This document shows positions 11,292-18,527 of a stretch of DNA of 39,493 nucleotides, piece by piece. The translations under genes were made by a program, and so were the position numbers. The DNA is from an uncultured Cellulosilyticum sp. (GTDB lineage Bacteria > Bacillota > Clostridia > Lachnospirales > Cellulosilyticaceae). The stretch spans positions 1 through 39,493 of the forward strand of contig CAKVCL010000031.1 of NCBI GenBank assembly GCA_934725855.1, given 5' to 3'. Below the pieces are notes generated by a model that was given only the letters and a program-made list of their open reading frames with translations, did not search any database and was not told the DNA's origin. Position 1 is the first letter of the stretch, and each line of letters starts with the position of its first letter.

Positions 11292-11337
11292 AAATAAGAA
11301 CTCCAGTTCACAAATTTGCAAACTGGAGTTCTTATTT
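11292..11337 (+). terminator. Intrinsic terminator of the 10601-11278 gene
   Basis: A perfect 17-bp inverted repeat (11292-11308 with 11321-11337), containing GAACTCCAGTT, begins 13 bases after the stop codon. T-rich sequence follows on both strands, so it may be bidirectional. Confidence 0.9.
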
Positions 11338-11370
11338 TATATTTATTTGTCACGCTCGCCATACATTTAA

Positions 11371-11400
11371 AAAGGTAGGTGCATAAATACACCTACCTTT
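11371..11400 (-). terminator. Intrinsic terminator of the rplJ-rplL operon
   Basis: AAAGGTAGGTG (11371-11381) is repeated inverted at 11390-11400. Read on the minus strand the stem is followed by TTTTT, just downstream of the rplL stop. It separates rplJL transcription from rpoBC. Confidence 0.85.
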
Positions 11401-11412
11401 AACATACATTAA

Positions 11413-11784
11413 TTATTTTAATGTAACTTTAGCGCCAACTTCTTCTAATTTAGCTTTGATAGAATCAGCTTCTTCTTTAGATACGCCTTCTTTAAGCATT
11501 TTTGGAGCTCCATCTACAGCTTCTTTAGCTTCTTTTAAGCCAAGACCTGTGATTTCACGAACCACTTTGATAACTTTGATTTTTTCTGAACCAGCTTCTG
11601 TTAATTCAACATCGAATTCAGTTTTTTCTTCTGCTGCTGCACCTGCTGGACCTGCTGCAACCATAACACCAGCTGCTGCTGATACACCAAATTCTTCTTC
11701 ACAAGCTGTTACTAATTCGTTTAATTCTAAGATAGTTAATTCTTTAACTGCATCGATAATTTCTTGGATTGATAATTTTGCCAT
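11413..11784 (-). CDS. rplL: 50S ribosomal protein L7/L12
   Basis: Stalk protein of the large ribosomal subunit, present as dimers bound to L10, that recruits translation factors. 123 residues: an N-terminal dimerisation helix pair, an Ala/Gly-rich hinge (about residues 36-50), and the conserved C-terminal domain ([20 protein letters not shown], ending GAKVTLK). A frame extends 5 codons upstream to 11799, but these codons are the GGAGGTG ribosome binding site 6 bases before ATG 11784, so the start is 11784. It lies 65 bases behind rplJ and is followed by its own terminator. Confidence 0.97.
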   Translation of the reverse strand: MAKLSIQEIIDAVKELTILELNELVTACEEEFGVSAAAGVMVAAGPAGAAAEEKTEFDVELTEAGSEKIKVIKVVREITGLGLKEAKEAVDGAPKMLKEGVSKEEADSIKAKLEEVGAKVTLK

Positions 11785-11849
11785 TATAAGCACCTCCATA
11801 ATTTTTAATAGATAATTTTATTGGATTAAATCCGTTAGTACGCAATAAA

Positions 11850-12335
11850 TTATGCGTCTTTTTCTGCAACTTGTTTGATAACACGTGCAAAACTTGCCAT
11901 AGGTGATTTGAAGCTTCCAAGTAAACGACCAAGTAACTCTTCTCTAGGAGCAATGTTACCGATTGCCATCATACCTTTAGCATCGTAGTAAGTTCCTTCT
12001 ACTACACCTGATTTGAATTCTAATTTTTCGTTGTCTTTAGCTACTTTAGCAAGAATTCTTGGACCTGCTGTTGCATCAGCATAAGAAATAGCGATAGCTG
12101 TTGGTCCTTCAAGATCTTTAGAAATCTCAGCGAACTCTGTTCCTTCAATAGCAAAGTTAACCATAGTGTTTTTGTAAACTTTGTACTCAACACCAGCTTC
12201 ACGAAGATCTTTACGAAGTTTTGTATCTTGTTCTACTGTAAGACCACGATAGTCTACTAATAAAACTGAAGATGCTCCGTTAAGTTTTTCTTTAATTTGG
12301 TTAACAACTACTTGTTTTTGTTCTACTTTTGCCAT
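11850..12335 (-). CDS. rplJ: 50S ribosomal protein L10
   Basis: Ribosomal protein L10, 161 residues, anchoring the L7/L12 stalk to 23S rRNA. The N-terminal half carries the family pattern VVVNQIKEKLNGASSVLLVD followed by YRGLTV and YKVYKNTM; the C-terminal helix (LLGRLLGSFKSPMASFARVI) is the L7/L12 docking site. AAGGAGGTG lies 5 bases before ATG 12335. In this lineage one expects rplK and rplA upstream; here the upstream sequence is the L10 leader, one promoter and then an insertion sequence. Confidence 0.97.
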   Translation of the reverse strand: MAKVEQKQVVVNQIKEKLNGASSVLLVDYRGLTVEQDTKLRKDLREAGVEYKVYKNTMVNFAIEGTEFAEISKDLEGPTAIAISYADATAGPRILAKVAKDNEKLEFKSGVVEGTYYDAKGMMAIGNIAPREELLGRLLGSFKSPMASFARVIKQVAEKDA

Positions 12336-12361
12336 TGTTACACCTCCTTGATTTATTACAT

Positions 12362-12401
12362 AAAAAAATCCACCCTGAACTTTACGCCGCAGTCAAAGTG
12401 G
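12362..12401 (-). terminator. Attenuator hairpin at the end of the L10 leader
   Basis: On the minus strand a 9-bp stem with two G-U pairs (12393-12401 with 12371-12379, containing CCACTTTGA) is followed by a run of seven T residues at 12362-12368, just before the rplJ ribosome binding site. It is placed to stop transcription before rplJ when the leader is in the repressed fold. Confidence 0.65.
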
Positions 12402-12490
12402 TTACTTCCGTCTCTAATGTATATAAGACCTCGGTAGGTTGTATACGTTATGCCACTGGCACCTACTGTCTGCGGTACAGTATTCTGCTT
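12402..12490 (-). promoter_or_regulatory. Ribosomal protein L10 leader (autoregulatory RNA)
   Basis: The minus-strand transcript upstream of rplJ has the hallmark blocks of the L10 leader family: GCAGACAGTAGGTGCCAGTG (12454-12473), then ACCTACCGAGG (12429-12439), which pair through GTAGGT/ACCTAC. In the known family, excess L10-L7/L12 complex binds this RNA and reduces expression of its own operon. The following hairpin with a T-run suggests control by premature termination. Recognition is from memory of the motif, not an alignment. Confidence 0.75.
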
Positions 12491-12502
12491 TCAACATGGA
12501 TA

Positions 12503-12531
12503 AGTATATCAGTTTGTCCACAGGTTGTCAA
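12503..12531 (-). promoter_or_regulatory. rplJ-rplL promoter
   Basis: TTGACA (12526-12531) and TATACT (12503-12508) on the minus strand, 17-base spacing: 6/6 and 5/6 matches. Start of transcription would be near 12496, giving a leader of about 160 nt that contains the L10 regulatory fold. The IS4-type element begins about 75 bases upstream of the -35. Confidence 0.85.
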
Positions 12532-12604
12532 CAGTTTTATTATTGGAATATATCGGATATTATGATTTGATGATTTGATGATTTTATTCTGGAATATTTA
12601 GAAT

Positions 12605-12622
12605 ACTAAACAGTCAAAAGTT
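12605..12622 (+). repeat. Left terminal inverted repeat of the IS4-type element
   Basis: 18 bases matching the inverted right end (14837-14854) at 17 positions. Upstream, at about 12560-12585, is a short AT-rich stretch with repeated TGATTTGATG units and no gene. Confidence 0.75.
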
Positions 12623-12670
12623 CTTTAAAATAACTCTTTCGATAAGATTTATGGTATCCTTAAACAACCG

Positions 12671-12764
12671 ACCTACTAAAGTAGGTGGAATTGCACATTA
12701 ATGTGTGCGACTAAAAGTCGCTATGTAAGACTTAAGTCTTCTAAAAGACCTAAGCTCAAGCTTA
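12671..12764. repeat. Ladder of small hairpins at the right end of the IS200-type element
   Basis: Successive perfect hairpins: ACCTACtaaaGTAGGT (12671-12686), GCACA/TGTGC (12693-12708), CGACTaaaAGTCG (12708-12720), the palindrome AGACTTAAGTCT (12728-12739) overlapping GTCTTctaaAAGAC (12736-12749), and TAAGCTcaAGCTTA (12751-12764). The first and third resemble hairpins on the other side of the transposase in the same orientation, as expected for the subterminal palindromes of IS200/IS605 elements. Confidence 0.6.
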
Positions 12765-12767
12765 TTA

Positions 12768-13204
12768 TCATGACTGAAACTCATCTTCTATTTTGAAGAT
12801 TTCGTCCTTCTCATCATTTTCTTGATTAGCAATATAATTTCTTATCATTTTCTCTGTTACACTTCCTACTGTTGCACAAAAATATCCTCTTGCCCATAAA
12901 TACTGTCCCCAATACCTTTTCTGCAATTCTGGAAATTGTTCTTGTAATAATCTAGAACTTCTTCCTTTTAAGTATTGCACAAGTTTACTGGTTGCCATGC
13001 TCGGTGGGCATGATACCAATAAGTGTATATGTTCTTTACCTACACTTTCTTGCAAAATATTTACTCCTCTTGCATTACAACCTTGCCTTATAAGTTTCCT
13101 CACTCTTAGTGCAATATTACCATTCAACACATGATATCTATATTTTGTAACCCATATTATATAGTACTTTATATCATATAACTCCCTTTGTTATATTCAT
13201 CCAT
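12768..13204 (-). pseudogene. tnpA: IS200/IS605-family transposase TnpA, frameshifted near its start
   Basis: The body encodes an HUH single-stranded-DNA transposase: the metal-binding HIH of EHIHLLVSCPP and the helix with the likely catalytic tyrosine (RNYIANQ) are present. A good ribosome binding site (GAGGTG) precedes an ATG at 13204 encoding MDEYNKGSY, but this frame hits a stop at about 13171, while DIKYYIIWVTKYRYHVLNG continues in another frame. The total length (437 bases) is not a multiple of three, consistent with a 1-base loss or 2-base gain near 13177. A GTG at 13130 could start a shortened protein missing the first beta-strand. Probably inactive. Confidence 0.8.
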
Positions 13205-13478
13205 ACTATCACCTCTAGCAATAGTATTACCAATGAATACAAAGGCTAAAAGCGTATACCTTCTAAAGAAGGTGGAGTTAGACCACGCTCTTGGAATTTA
13301 AATTTGCACAAAAAGGAGATAAATCTTTTGAAAGAGTTACTTAAGTAAGTTTAACATACTCTTTCAACTGAGACTAGTGGATATGATAAAATTACTTGAT
13401 AAAATTTTAAATAACTTTAAAACTTGCTTTTCTAGACAAGCCTCATTCAATTGATTTGTTGTCATTATAATAGGTCCT

Positions 13479-14828
13479 ATGATTAGTATCGATACACTAG
13501 GTCTTACTTCTATTATTCGAGACTTAGCTCTCAATTCCAAAGGGTATGAATCACTGATTCACTTTTTCCACTCTCCAGCATGGTCACTTGATTCTATTCC
13601 AAACAAGTGGTTTCAAGTTGTTAAACAGTTCGCTCCTCTTTATTATGAAGGGGATTCTGTCATTCTCATCGGTAATGGCGTCAAGCAAGTAAAAGAAACT
13701 CGTAAAATGCCAGGCGTAAAGAAATTTCATAGAGAATCAGAAAACTGTTCCAAAGTTGAATATATCTTTGGTCATATGTTTGGTGGCATTGGTGTTCTTT
13801 CAGGTAAGCCAAAAAAATTCTTTTGCATTCCTCTTCTTATTACCTTGCAAGATGGCGTTAAGTCTATTTTTAGTTGGAAAGAAGCTTACCAAGATGATTT
13901 ACCTTCTAGGCAATAAACACATGTCACCCAGATGTTTATTAATGCATTTAAAACAAGTAAAATACTTTGAAAATCAATTCTTCTCTTAGACCACTACTTT
14001 TTATCTATTCCAGCACTTAGTAAGCTAAAAGAACTTAATGAGAGTAATGATACAAAGATGCCTATCGTAACCAACGCCAAGAAAAATTGCATAGCTTATG
14101 AGTACCCAGTAAAAAAACATGGTAGAGTCCGTCCACCTAAAAAAGGAAATACCGTGAAACTTAATGAACTTTTTGAAGCATACCACGATGCATTTAAGAC
14201 AACCTAGCTTGAGCTATATGGTAAGAAAGAATCTGTAAGTTATTATGCTGTGAATCTTTTATGGGGTCAAAAGTTATATCAAGAATTACGATTTGTTCTT
14301 GTACGCTATCAAGGTAAAGAGTGTATTTTGGTAAGTACTGATCTTGAGCAAGACCCAGAAGCTATTATTCGTTTATACAGTTATCGCTTCAAAATAGAAT
14401 GTACCCTTAGAGAAATGAAACAGGCACTTGGTGGATTCAGTTATCATTTTTGGAGTAAATCAATGCCAAAGCTAAAAAGATATGCAAAGAAAGATGAACC
14501 TCATCCATTAGAGAGCATAACAGATTCGATAGAGCGTAAGCGAATACTCAAAACCATTCAAGCAATAGAAGGTTACGTAATGTGTAGTTGTATTGCACTT
14601 GGATTACTTCAAATACTTTCAATGCGTTTTTCAACACAGGTTAACTGGTTAAATATAAGGTATTTACGTACACCATCCAAAAAAATCGTATCAGAGGCCA
14701 CAATGGCTTGTCATTTAAGGAAAAGTATTTTTCATGGTTTGGGTAAAAACAAGGATTTAAGCATAACACGAATAATTAAATCTAAGCAGGGAGACCTCGA
14801 ATTTTATGAGGATCGCCAGATTTATTAA
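13479..14828 (+). pseudogene. IS4-family-type DDE transposase with three in-frame stop codons
   Basis: One continuous frame of 450 codons broken by TAA (13914-13916), TGA (13968-13970) and TAG (14205-14207), with no frameshift. The family signature Y(2)R(3)E(6)K of IS4-group transposases is intact in YSYRFKIECTLREMK (about 14379-14423). A likely second acidic residue lies in LLDHYF. The position expected to hold the first catalytic Asp reads Asn (ILIGNGVK near 13672), from memory of the family's GDGVK motif. The 13205-13478 interval upstream is host-element sequence plus the IS200-type end, with no further gene. It cannot make an active transposase. Confidence 0.85.
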
Positions 14829-14868
14829 AGTTACAAAACTTTTGACTGTCTAGTTTGTATATGTATCT

Positions 14869-15933
14869 TTAACTATTAATCATCATAACTTTTACATAAT
14901 CCTGTGACTTATTCTTCATAATTCTATATCCTTGCTCCAAATCTCTTATAGCGAATCTATGAGTAATAAGATCTACTGGATGGATTCGTTTTTTTCTTAA
15001 TAAGTCAATTGCATATTCCCAATCATCTATACCTGTTTTGTCAGTAAAATTTCCAGTATATGAAGAATTCCATGTTCCCATTATCTTAAGTTGACCCCTT
15101 AGAATATTCCAATATGTATTCTTATCAAATGCCATATCAGTGTGCGGATTTCCAACTAGACATATTTGTCCACCTGCTGATGTTATATTAATTGCATGTG
15201 ATATTGTCTCATTTTTTCCAACGCACTCAAACACCACATCTGCCCCTCTTCCCTTAGTATACTCTCTAACAAAATCACTAATATTCTGTGCCCTACTGTC
15301 ACAATATTGCTCCTTTGATATTCCAAATTTACCTACTATTTTTTCTTGAAAATCTTTATTTCCTACTACAACAATATCCTTGATTCCTTTATCCCTCAAA
15401 AACATAGTAAGCATTTGCCCTATAGTTCCTAAACCCAATATTACTACTGTCTTTTCCAACGACACTTCTACTCTCCTCATAGCATGAACAGCAACAGCCA
15501 TGGGCTCTAACATCGCAGCTTCTTCATAAGCTACGCTATCAGGTATTTCAATTAAATTCCATTCTGGTACAGCCACATATTCTGCAAACGCACCATTCGT
15601 TCTTGAACCAATATAACTATACTGTTTACACATTTCATATTTTCCCTTCAAACACTGTTCACATTCCTTACAAGGAATTAAAGGAAAAACACCTACTCTC
15701 TTACCTATCCATCGTTTATTTACTGTTTCTCCACACTTTACCACCTTTCCTGAAAATTCATGTCCTGGAATAAGAGGCTTCCTATGCGCTCCGGTTTCAT
15801 ATATCCTAGGAATATCTGAACCACATATTCCTGCTGCTTTGACTTCAATTAATACTTCATTTTGTAAAATTCTTGGTTCTGCTACATCCTTATAATAAAT
15901 CTCTCCAATATTATTTAGCACCCATGCTTTCAT
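14869..15933 (-). CDS. Zinc-dependent medium-chain alcohol dehydrogenase, probable pentulose-phosphate reductase
   Basis: MDR-family oxidoreductase, 354 residues. Catalytic zinc ligands appear in GICGSD and GHEFSG, the structural zinc loop is CKECEQCLKGKYEMC, and the NAD(P)-binding motif is ILGLGTIGQ near residue 165. The family alone does not fix the substrate. Its neighbours, an IspD/TarI-like cytidylyltransferase and a ribulose-phosphate-3-epimerase-like protein, suggest reduction of ribulose- or xylulose-5-phosphate to a pentitol phosphate, as TarJ or Abp2 do before CDP activation. GGAGG precedes ATG 15933 by 7 bases. It is the last gene of the glycan operon; no terminator is visible before the insertion sequence 15 bases further on. 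Confidence 0.8.
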   Translation of the reverse strand: MKAWVLNNIGEIYYKDVAEPRILQNEVLIEVKAAGICGSDIPRIYETGAHRKPLIPGHEFSGKVVKCGETVNKRWIGKRVGVFPLIPCKECEQCLKGKYEMCKQYSYIGSRTNGAFAEYVAVPEWNLIEIPDSVAYEEAAMLEPMAVAVHAMRRVEVSLEKTVVILGLGTIGQMLTMFLRDKGIKDIVVVGNKDFQEKIVGKFGISKEQYCDSRAQNISDFVREYTKGRGADVVFECVGKNETISHAINITSAGGQICLVGNPHTDMAFDKNTYWNILRGQLKIMGTWNSSYTGNFTDKTGIDDWEYAIDLLRKKRIHPVDLITHRFAIRDLEQGYRIMKNKSQDYVKVMMINS

Positions 15934-15980
15934 ACCTTCTCCTCCATCCTCATTTATACTATAACCACAATCTATTCACT

Positions 15981-16697
15981 TTAGATCATGGTACGCATTC
16001 TTTCTAGGTCTTCATTTGTTGTTACCTTAAAATTGTTTTCATCACCTTTTATCAAAATAATATCCATTCCGGCCATTATCGCAGGTTCTGTAGAACCATT
16101 AATAGCAAGCAACTCCTGTTGTGTTAATTTTACACTAGACTGATAGTATTTTTTCATATTAAATACTTCTGGAGCTTGTCCTGCAAAAATCTTTCGCCTA
16201 TCAAGTAATTTTGTAACTTTATTCCCATCTCCACTAAAATACACTGTATCTTTCATTGGTAAAACTGGCATAACCCCATCATGATCCTGTAATGCATTAA
16301 AACACTCTTCTATTTGTATTTTAGATAATAATGGTCTAGCTGCATCATGTATAAGTAAATTGTCACATTCATTTATTTCAATAGTATTTGTTCTATCTGT
16401 ATAATATTTCAAAATACTATTCATTCCATTTAATATTGATGTCTGTCTATTTATCCCCGGTAAAGAAAAATCATATATCTTATTAATAAAAACTCCGCTT
16501 TTTCCAGCATCCTCAATAATTTGTTTCCACCATTGCTCTTCTGCTACAATATGTATACTATCAATTAAAGGAGATTTTGAAAGAGTTAAAAGAGAATAGG
16601 TAACCATCATTTTCCCTTTTATTCTTATATATTGCTTTGGAGCCTCAGATTGAATCCTAGTTCCAACTCCTCCAGATAGTAAAATTGCTCTATTCAT
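15981..16697 (-). CDS. IspD/TarI-like cytidylyltransferase, probable pentitol-phosphate cytidylyltransferase
   Basis: 238 residues with the nucleotide-binding motif LLSGGVGTRIQSEAPKQYI at the N-terminus and LIHDAARPL in the middle, both typical of the family that includes IspD (methylerythritol phosphate) and TarI (ribitol-5-phosphate). It transfers CMP from CTP to a polyol phosphate. The position between a sugar-phosphate dehydrogenase and a pentulose-phosphate epimerase in a glycan operon argues for CDP-ribitol, CDP-arabinitol or similar rather than isoprenoid synthesis. AGGAG lies about 7 bases before ATG 16697. Confidence 0.8.
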   Translation of the reverse strand: MNRAILLSGGVGTRIQSEAPKQYIRIKGKMMVTYSLLTLSKSPLIDSIHIVAEEQWWKQIIEDAGKSGVFINKIYDFSLPGINRQTSILNGMNSILKYYTDRTNTIEINECDNLLIHDAARPLLSKIQIEECFNALQDHDGVMPVLPMKDTVYFSGDGNKVTKLLDRRKIFAGQAPEVFNMKKYYQSSVKLTQQELLAINGSTEPAIMAGMDIILIKGDENNFKVTTNEDLERMRTMI

Positions 16698-16728
16698 ATC
16701 TTTCTCCTATCTTCTAAATAATAACTTT

Positions 16729-17391
16729 TTAGAATTTCAACTCTCTAATATTTTGTAATATTTCTTCATATGATCTTTCTTTTCCAAAAAGTAGTGTTGT
16801 TCCTAACACAAATCCTTTTACCCCTTTAGGTGCATACTCTTTTATTCTTTCAGCACTACAAGCTCCATCCCAGTATAATTCAAATTCCATATCTTCCTTG
16901 ATAGAAAGAAGCTTTGTGATTTTTTTACCAACATAAGGTAAGTACATTTGTCCAGCATTCCCCGGATTAACAGACATAACCAAAACCTTCTTTACAATTC
17001 TTAACATCTCAAATACATTCTCAACAGAAGTGCCAGGGTTAATTGCAATTCCAGGTATCATGCCAGCATTAATAATTTCTTGTAATGTTGTTGATGGATG
17101 ATATTCTGCCTCTGGATGAATATACACCGTATCACCAGGGCGCAAATTTTTTAAAAATAAACCTATATGATTATTAGGATGTTCTATCATCAAATGTACA
17201 TCTAATGGTACTTTCGTAACACTAGCTATATACCTCATATCATTTAATGACATAGCAAAATTAGGTACATATCGCCCATCCATAATATCTATATGGAATG
17301 AATCGATACCTCCCTTTTCTAAATTACTTACCTCTTGTGCCAGATTTCCATAATTTGCACACATCATGGATGCAGTTAATTCAAAATTCAT
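16729..17391 (-). CDS. Divergent ribulose-phosphate 3-epimerase-like protein
   Basis: 220-residue TIM-barrel protein of the ribulose-phosphate 3-epimerase family. Catalytic-site residues are kept: Ser in TASMMC, HIDIMDG (metal His and catalytic Asp), LDVHLM, and Asp in YWDGAC. It departs from housekeeping enzymes at two known motifs: the usual SADF reads CANY, and the phosphate-loop GFGGQ reads GNAGQ after MSVNP. It probably supplies xylulose-5-phosphate or a related sugar for the adjacent reductase and cytidylyltransferase, but a changed substrate is possible. ATG 17391 has AAAGG 8-9 bases upstream. Confidence 0.8.
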   Translation of the reverse strand: MNFELTASMMCANYGNLAQEVSNLEKGGIDSFHIDIMDGRYVPNFAMSLNDMRYIASVTKVPLDVHLMIEHPNNHIGLFLKNLRPGDTVYIHPEAEYHPSTTLQEIINAGMIPGIAINPGTSVENVFEMLRIVKKVLVMSVNPGNAGQMYLPYVGKKITKLLSIKEDMEFELYWDGACSAERIKEYAPKGVKGFVLGTTLLFGKERSYEEILQNIRELKF

Positions 17392-17440
17392 TTTATTATC
17401 CTTTCATTTTGCAAGTATCAATAGTTTCTTAATCTATCCA

Positions 17441-18523
17441 TTAGTCCAAGAAATTTTTGTTAGCATATACAATATTAAATCTCTCTCTATTTTTTTCAAA
17501 GAAATAAGTAATCAATCGTTCAGAAATAAAACCAGGATAGCGATTCATATATGCATCCTCTTTTTCTCCTCCATGTCGTACTACTGCCTCTAATATAGGA
17601 AATAGCCAACTACACAATTCATCAAGTATCTCTTTTTTCATAATAAACATATTGCATGGTGAATATAAATTACCAGCAAATACTCTTCTTACCTCTTCAT
17701 ATTCATCACATAAATTTTCCTTAAAATATACCATTAAATATTCCCAATCTGAAACTATATGCCTGTCTTTATAATTTTGTTCAATACTTGGTCCAACATA
17801 TAATGGTACAGGTAAAATAACATCAATATGATTAGCTACCACTCTACGCTTCCAATCATTGGGCAGCATAAAATGTCTTCTATAATGAGCTAGTCCTACA
17901 TATTCTTCATTCGCATGCTTCCACATCCAATACATAGCTGTTAATTCACAATATTGTCGATTTCTATATGATATATTGTCGCCTTTGTCGTCTGTAATCA
18001 TCTCATCATTGATCCTCTTGTCGGTAAGTGCCGCACCAACTTGTATAGGTTTTTCATCACTTGTTAATTTATATTGATTTTTCAATGGATTATCATATAT
18101 CGAATATGCTACATATATACTAGCTGTTTTTTCTTCATTTCTTTGACTATCTATTTTACCTTCTACATCATCTATTAATGTAAACTCTCTACCATTTTTC
18201 TTATAAACTTTGCTAACATATGCATTTCTTAATTCAATATCCCTTTCAACTGTTATAGGAATAATTTTTTTTACCCCTATAGTGCTCAGTTGGGCTATTA
18301 TCTTTCTATGATTACTTCCTCTAGTAGCAATATATACCGGATACTCTTTACATATATCATCTAAAATATTTTGTACTTTTATCCCTTCTACCATAGACTC
18401 ATTTTCATCTAAGTTATCAACTAAAAAAGAAACAATTTCAACATCTGGATACAAAAAGTTCAAATATCCTTTCAAACTCTTCCCTCTAGAATGCGCTCCA
18501 AAAATATATACTTTTTTCTCCAT
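17441..18523 (-). CDS. DUF4422 glycan-biosynthesis protein with N-terminal Rossmann-like domain
   Basis: 360 residues. The C-terminal ~230 residues match the DUF4422 family found in capsule loci and thought to be glycosyltransferases: IQVGAALTD, then NRQYCELTAMYWMWKH, YVGLAHYRRHF, and a late helix with FISERLITYFFEKN. The N-terminal ~110 residues form a separate Rossmann-like module (VYIFGAHSRGKSLKGYLNFL, then VSFLVDN) that may bind a nucleotide sugar. It is a paralogue of the gene immediately upstream; the two are 4 bases apart. GAGG lies 7 bases before ATG 18523. Donor and acceptor unknown. Confidence 0.8.
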   Translation of the reverse strand: MEKKVYIFGAHSRGKSLKGYLNFLYPDVEIVSFLVDNLDENESMVEGIKVQNILDDICKEYPVYIATRGSNHRKIIAQLSTIGVKKIIPITVERDIELRNAYVSKVYKKNGREFTLIDDVEGKIDSQRNEEKTASIYVAYSIYDNPLKNQYKLTSDEKPIQVGAALTDKRINDEMITDDKGDNISYRNRQYCELTAMYWMWKHANEEYVGLAHYRRHFMLPNDWKRRVVANHIDVILPVPLYVGPSIEQNYKDRHIVSDWEYLMVYFKENLCDEYEEVRRVFAGNLYSPCNMFIMKKEILDELCSWLFPILEAVVRHGGEKEDAYMNRYPGFISERLITYFFEKNRERFNIVYANKNFLD

Positions 18524-18527
18524 ACTA

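Larger units (their letters stand above)
12667..13275 (-). mobile_element. IS200/IS605-type element (tnpA only), nested in the IS4-type element
   Basis: A minus-strand HUH transposase gene is flanked by matching hairpins: ACCTTCtaaaGAAGGT plus GGTGGA at 13258-13279 upstream and ACCTACtaaaGTAGGT plus GGTGGA at 12671-12690 downstream. Same-orientation end hairpins and absence of terminal inverted repeats fit this family, which moves as single-stranded DNA. There is no tnpB or omega-RNA gene. Exact cleavage ends cannot be set from one copy, so the limits are approximate. Confidence 0.65.
12628..13342. repeat. Imperfect inverted repeat flanking the IS200-type element
   Basis: The sequence at 12628-12652 (containing TAACTCTTTC and AAGATTTAT) reappears inverted at 13319-13342 (ATAAATCTTTTGAAAGAGTTA), with only a few differences. 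The coordinates given here span both arms. Both arms lie outside the IS200-type hairpins, so the nested element sits in what would otherwise be the loop of a long hairpin belonging to the host element. A third, inverted copy of the CTCTTTC core follows at about 13361-13369. Confidence 0.55.
12605..14854 (+). mobile_element. Decayed IS4-family-type insertion sequence with a nested IS200-type element
   Basis: Bounded by terminal inverted repeats of 18 bp with one mismatch: ACTAAACAGTCAAAAGTT at 12605-12622 and its inverted ACTAGACAGTCAAAAGTT at 14837-14854. Inside lies a plus-strand DDE transposase remnant and, in the left part, a second mobile element of about 600 bp. Without the nested element the length would be about 1.6 kb, normal for this group. 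The right end is only 15 bases from the stop of the last glycan gene; the left end is close to the rplJ promoter. No clear target-site duplication could be fixed. Confidence 0.75.

Noticed and set aside
12329..12565. Plus-strand open frame of 78 codons over the rplJ leader
   Set aside because: The region is explained on the other strand by the L10 leader, attenuator and promoter; the frame has no ribosome binding site.
12768..13130. tnpA considered as a domesticated REP-associated transposase
   Set aside because: It sits inside a decayed IS with typical end hairpins and has a frameshifted start, and no REP family is seen in the window.
12671..13279. Repeated small hairpins considered as a CRISPR-like array
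   Set aside because: The stems differ in sequence, spacing is irregular, there are no uniform spacers and no cas genes; IS200-type end hairpins explain them better.
13756..13989. Plus-strand 77-codon frame in the transposase region, suggesting a frameshift
   Set aside because: The frame of the transposase continues unchanged across this stretch apart from stop codons, so the alternative frame is a shadow and no frameshift is needed.
16729..17391. Housekeeping ribulose-phosphate 3-epimerase of the pentose phosphate pathway
   Set aside because: Motif changes and position inside a glycan operon next to CDP-polyol genes make a dedicated paralogue more likely.
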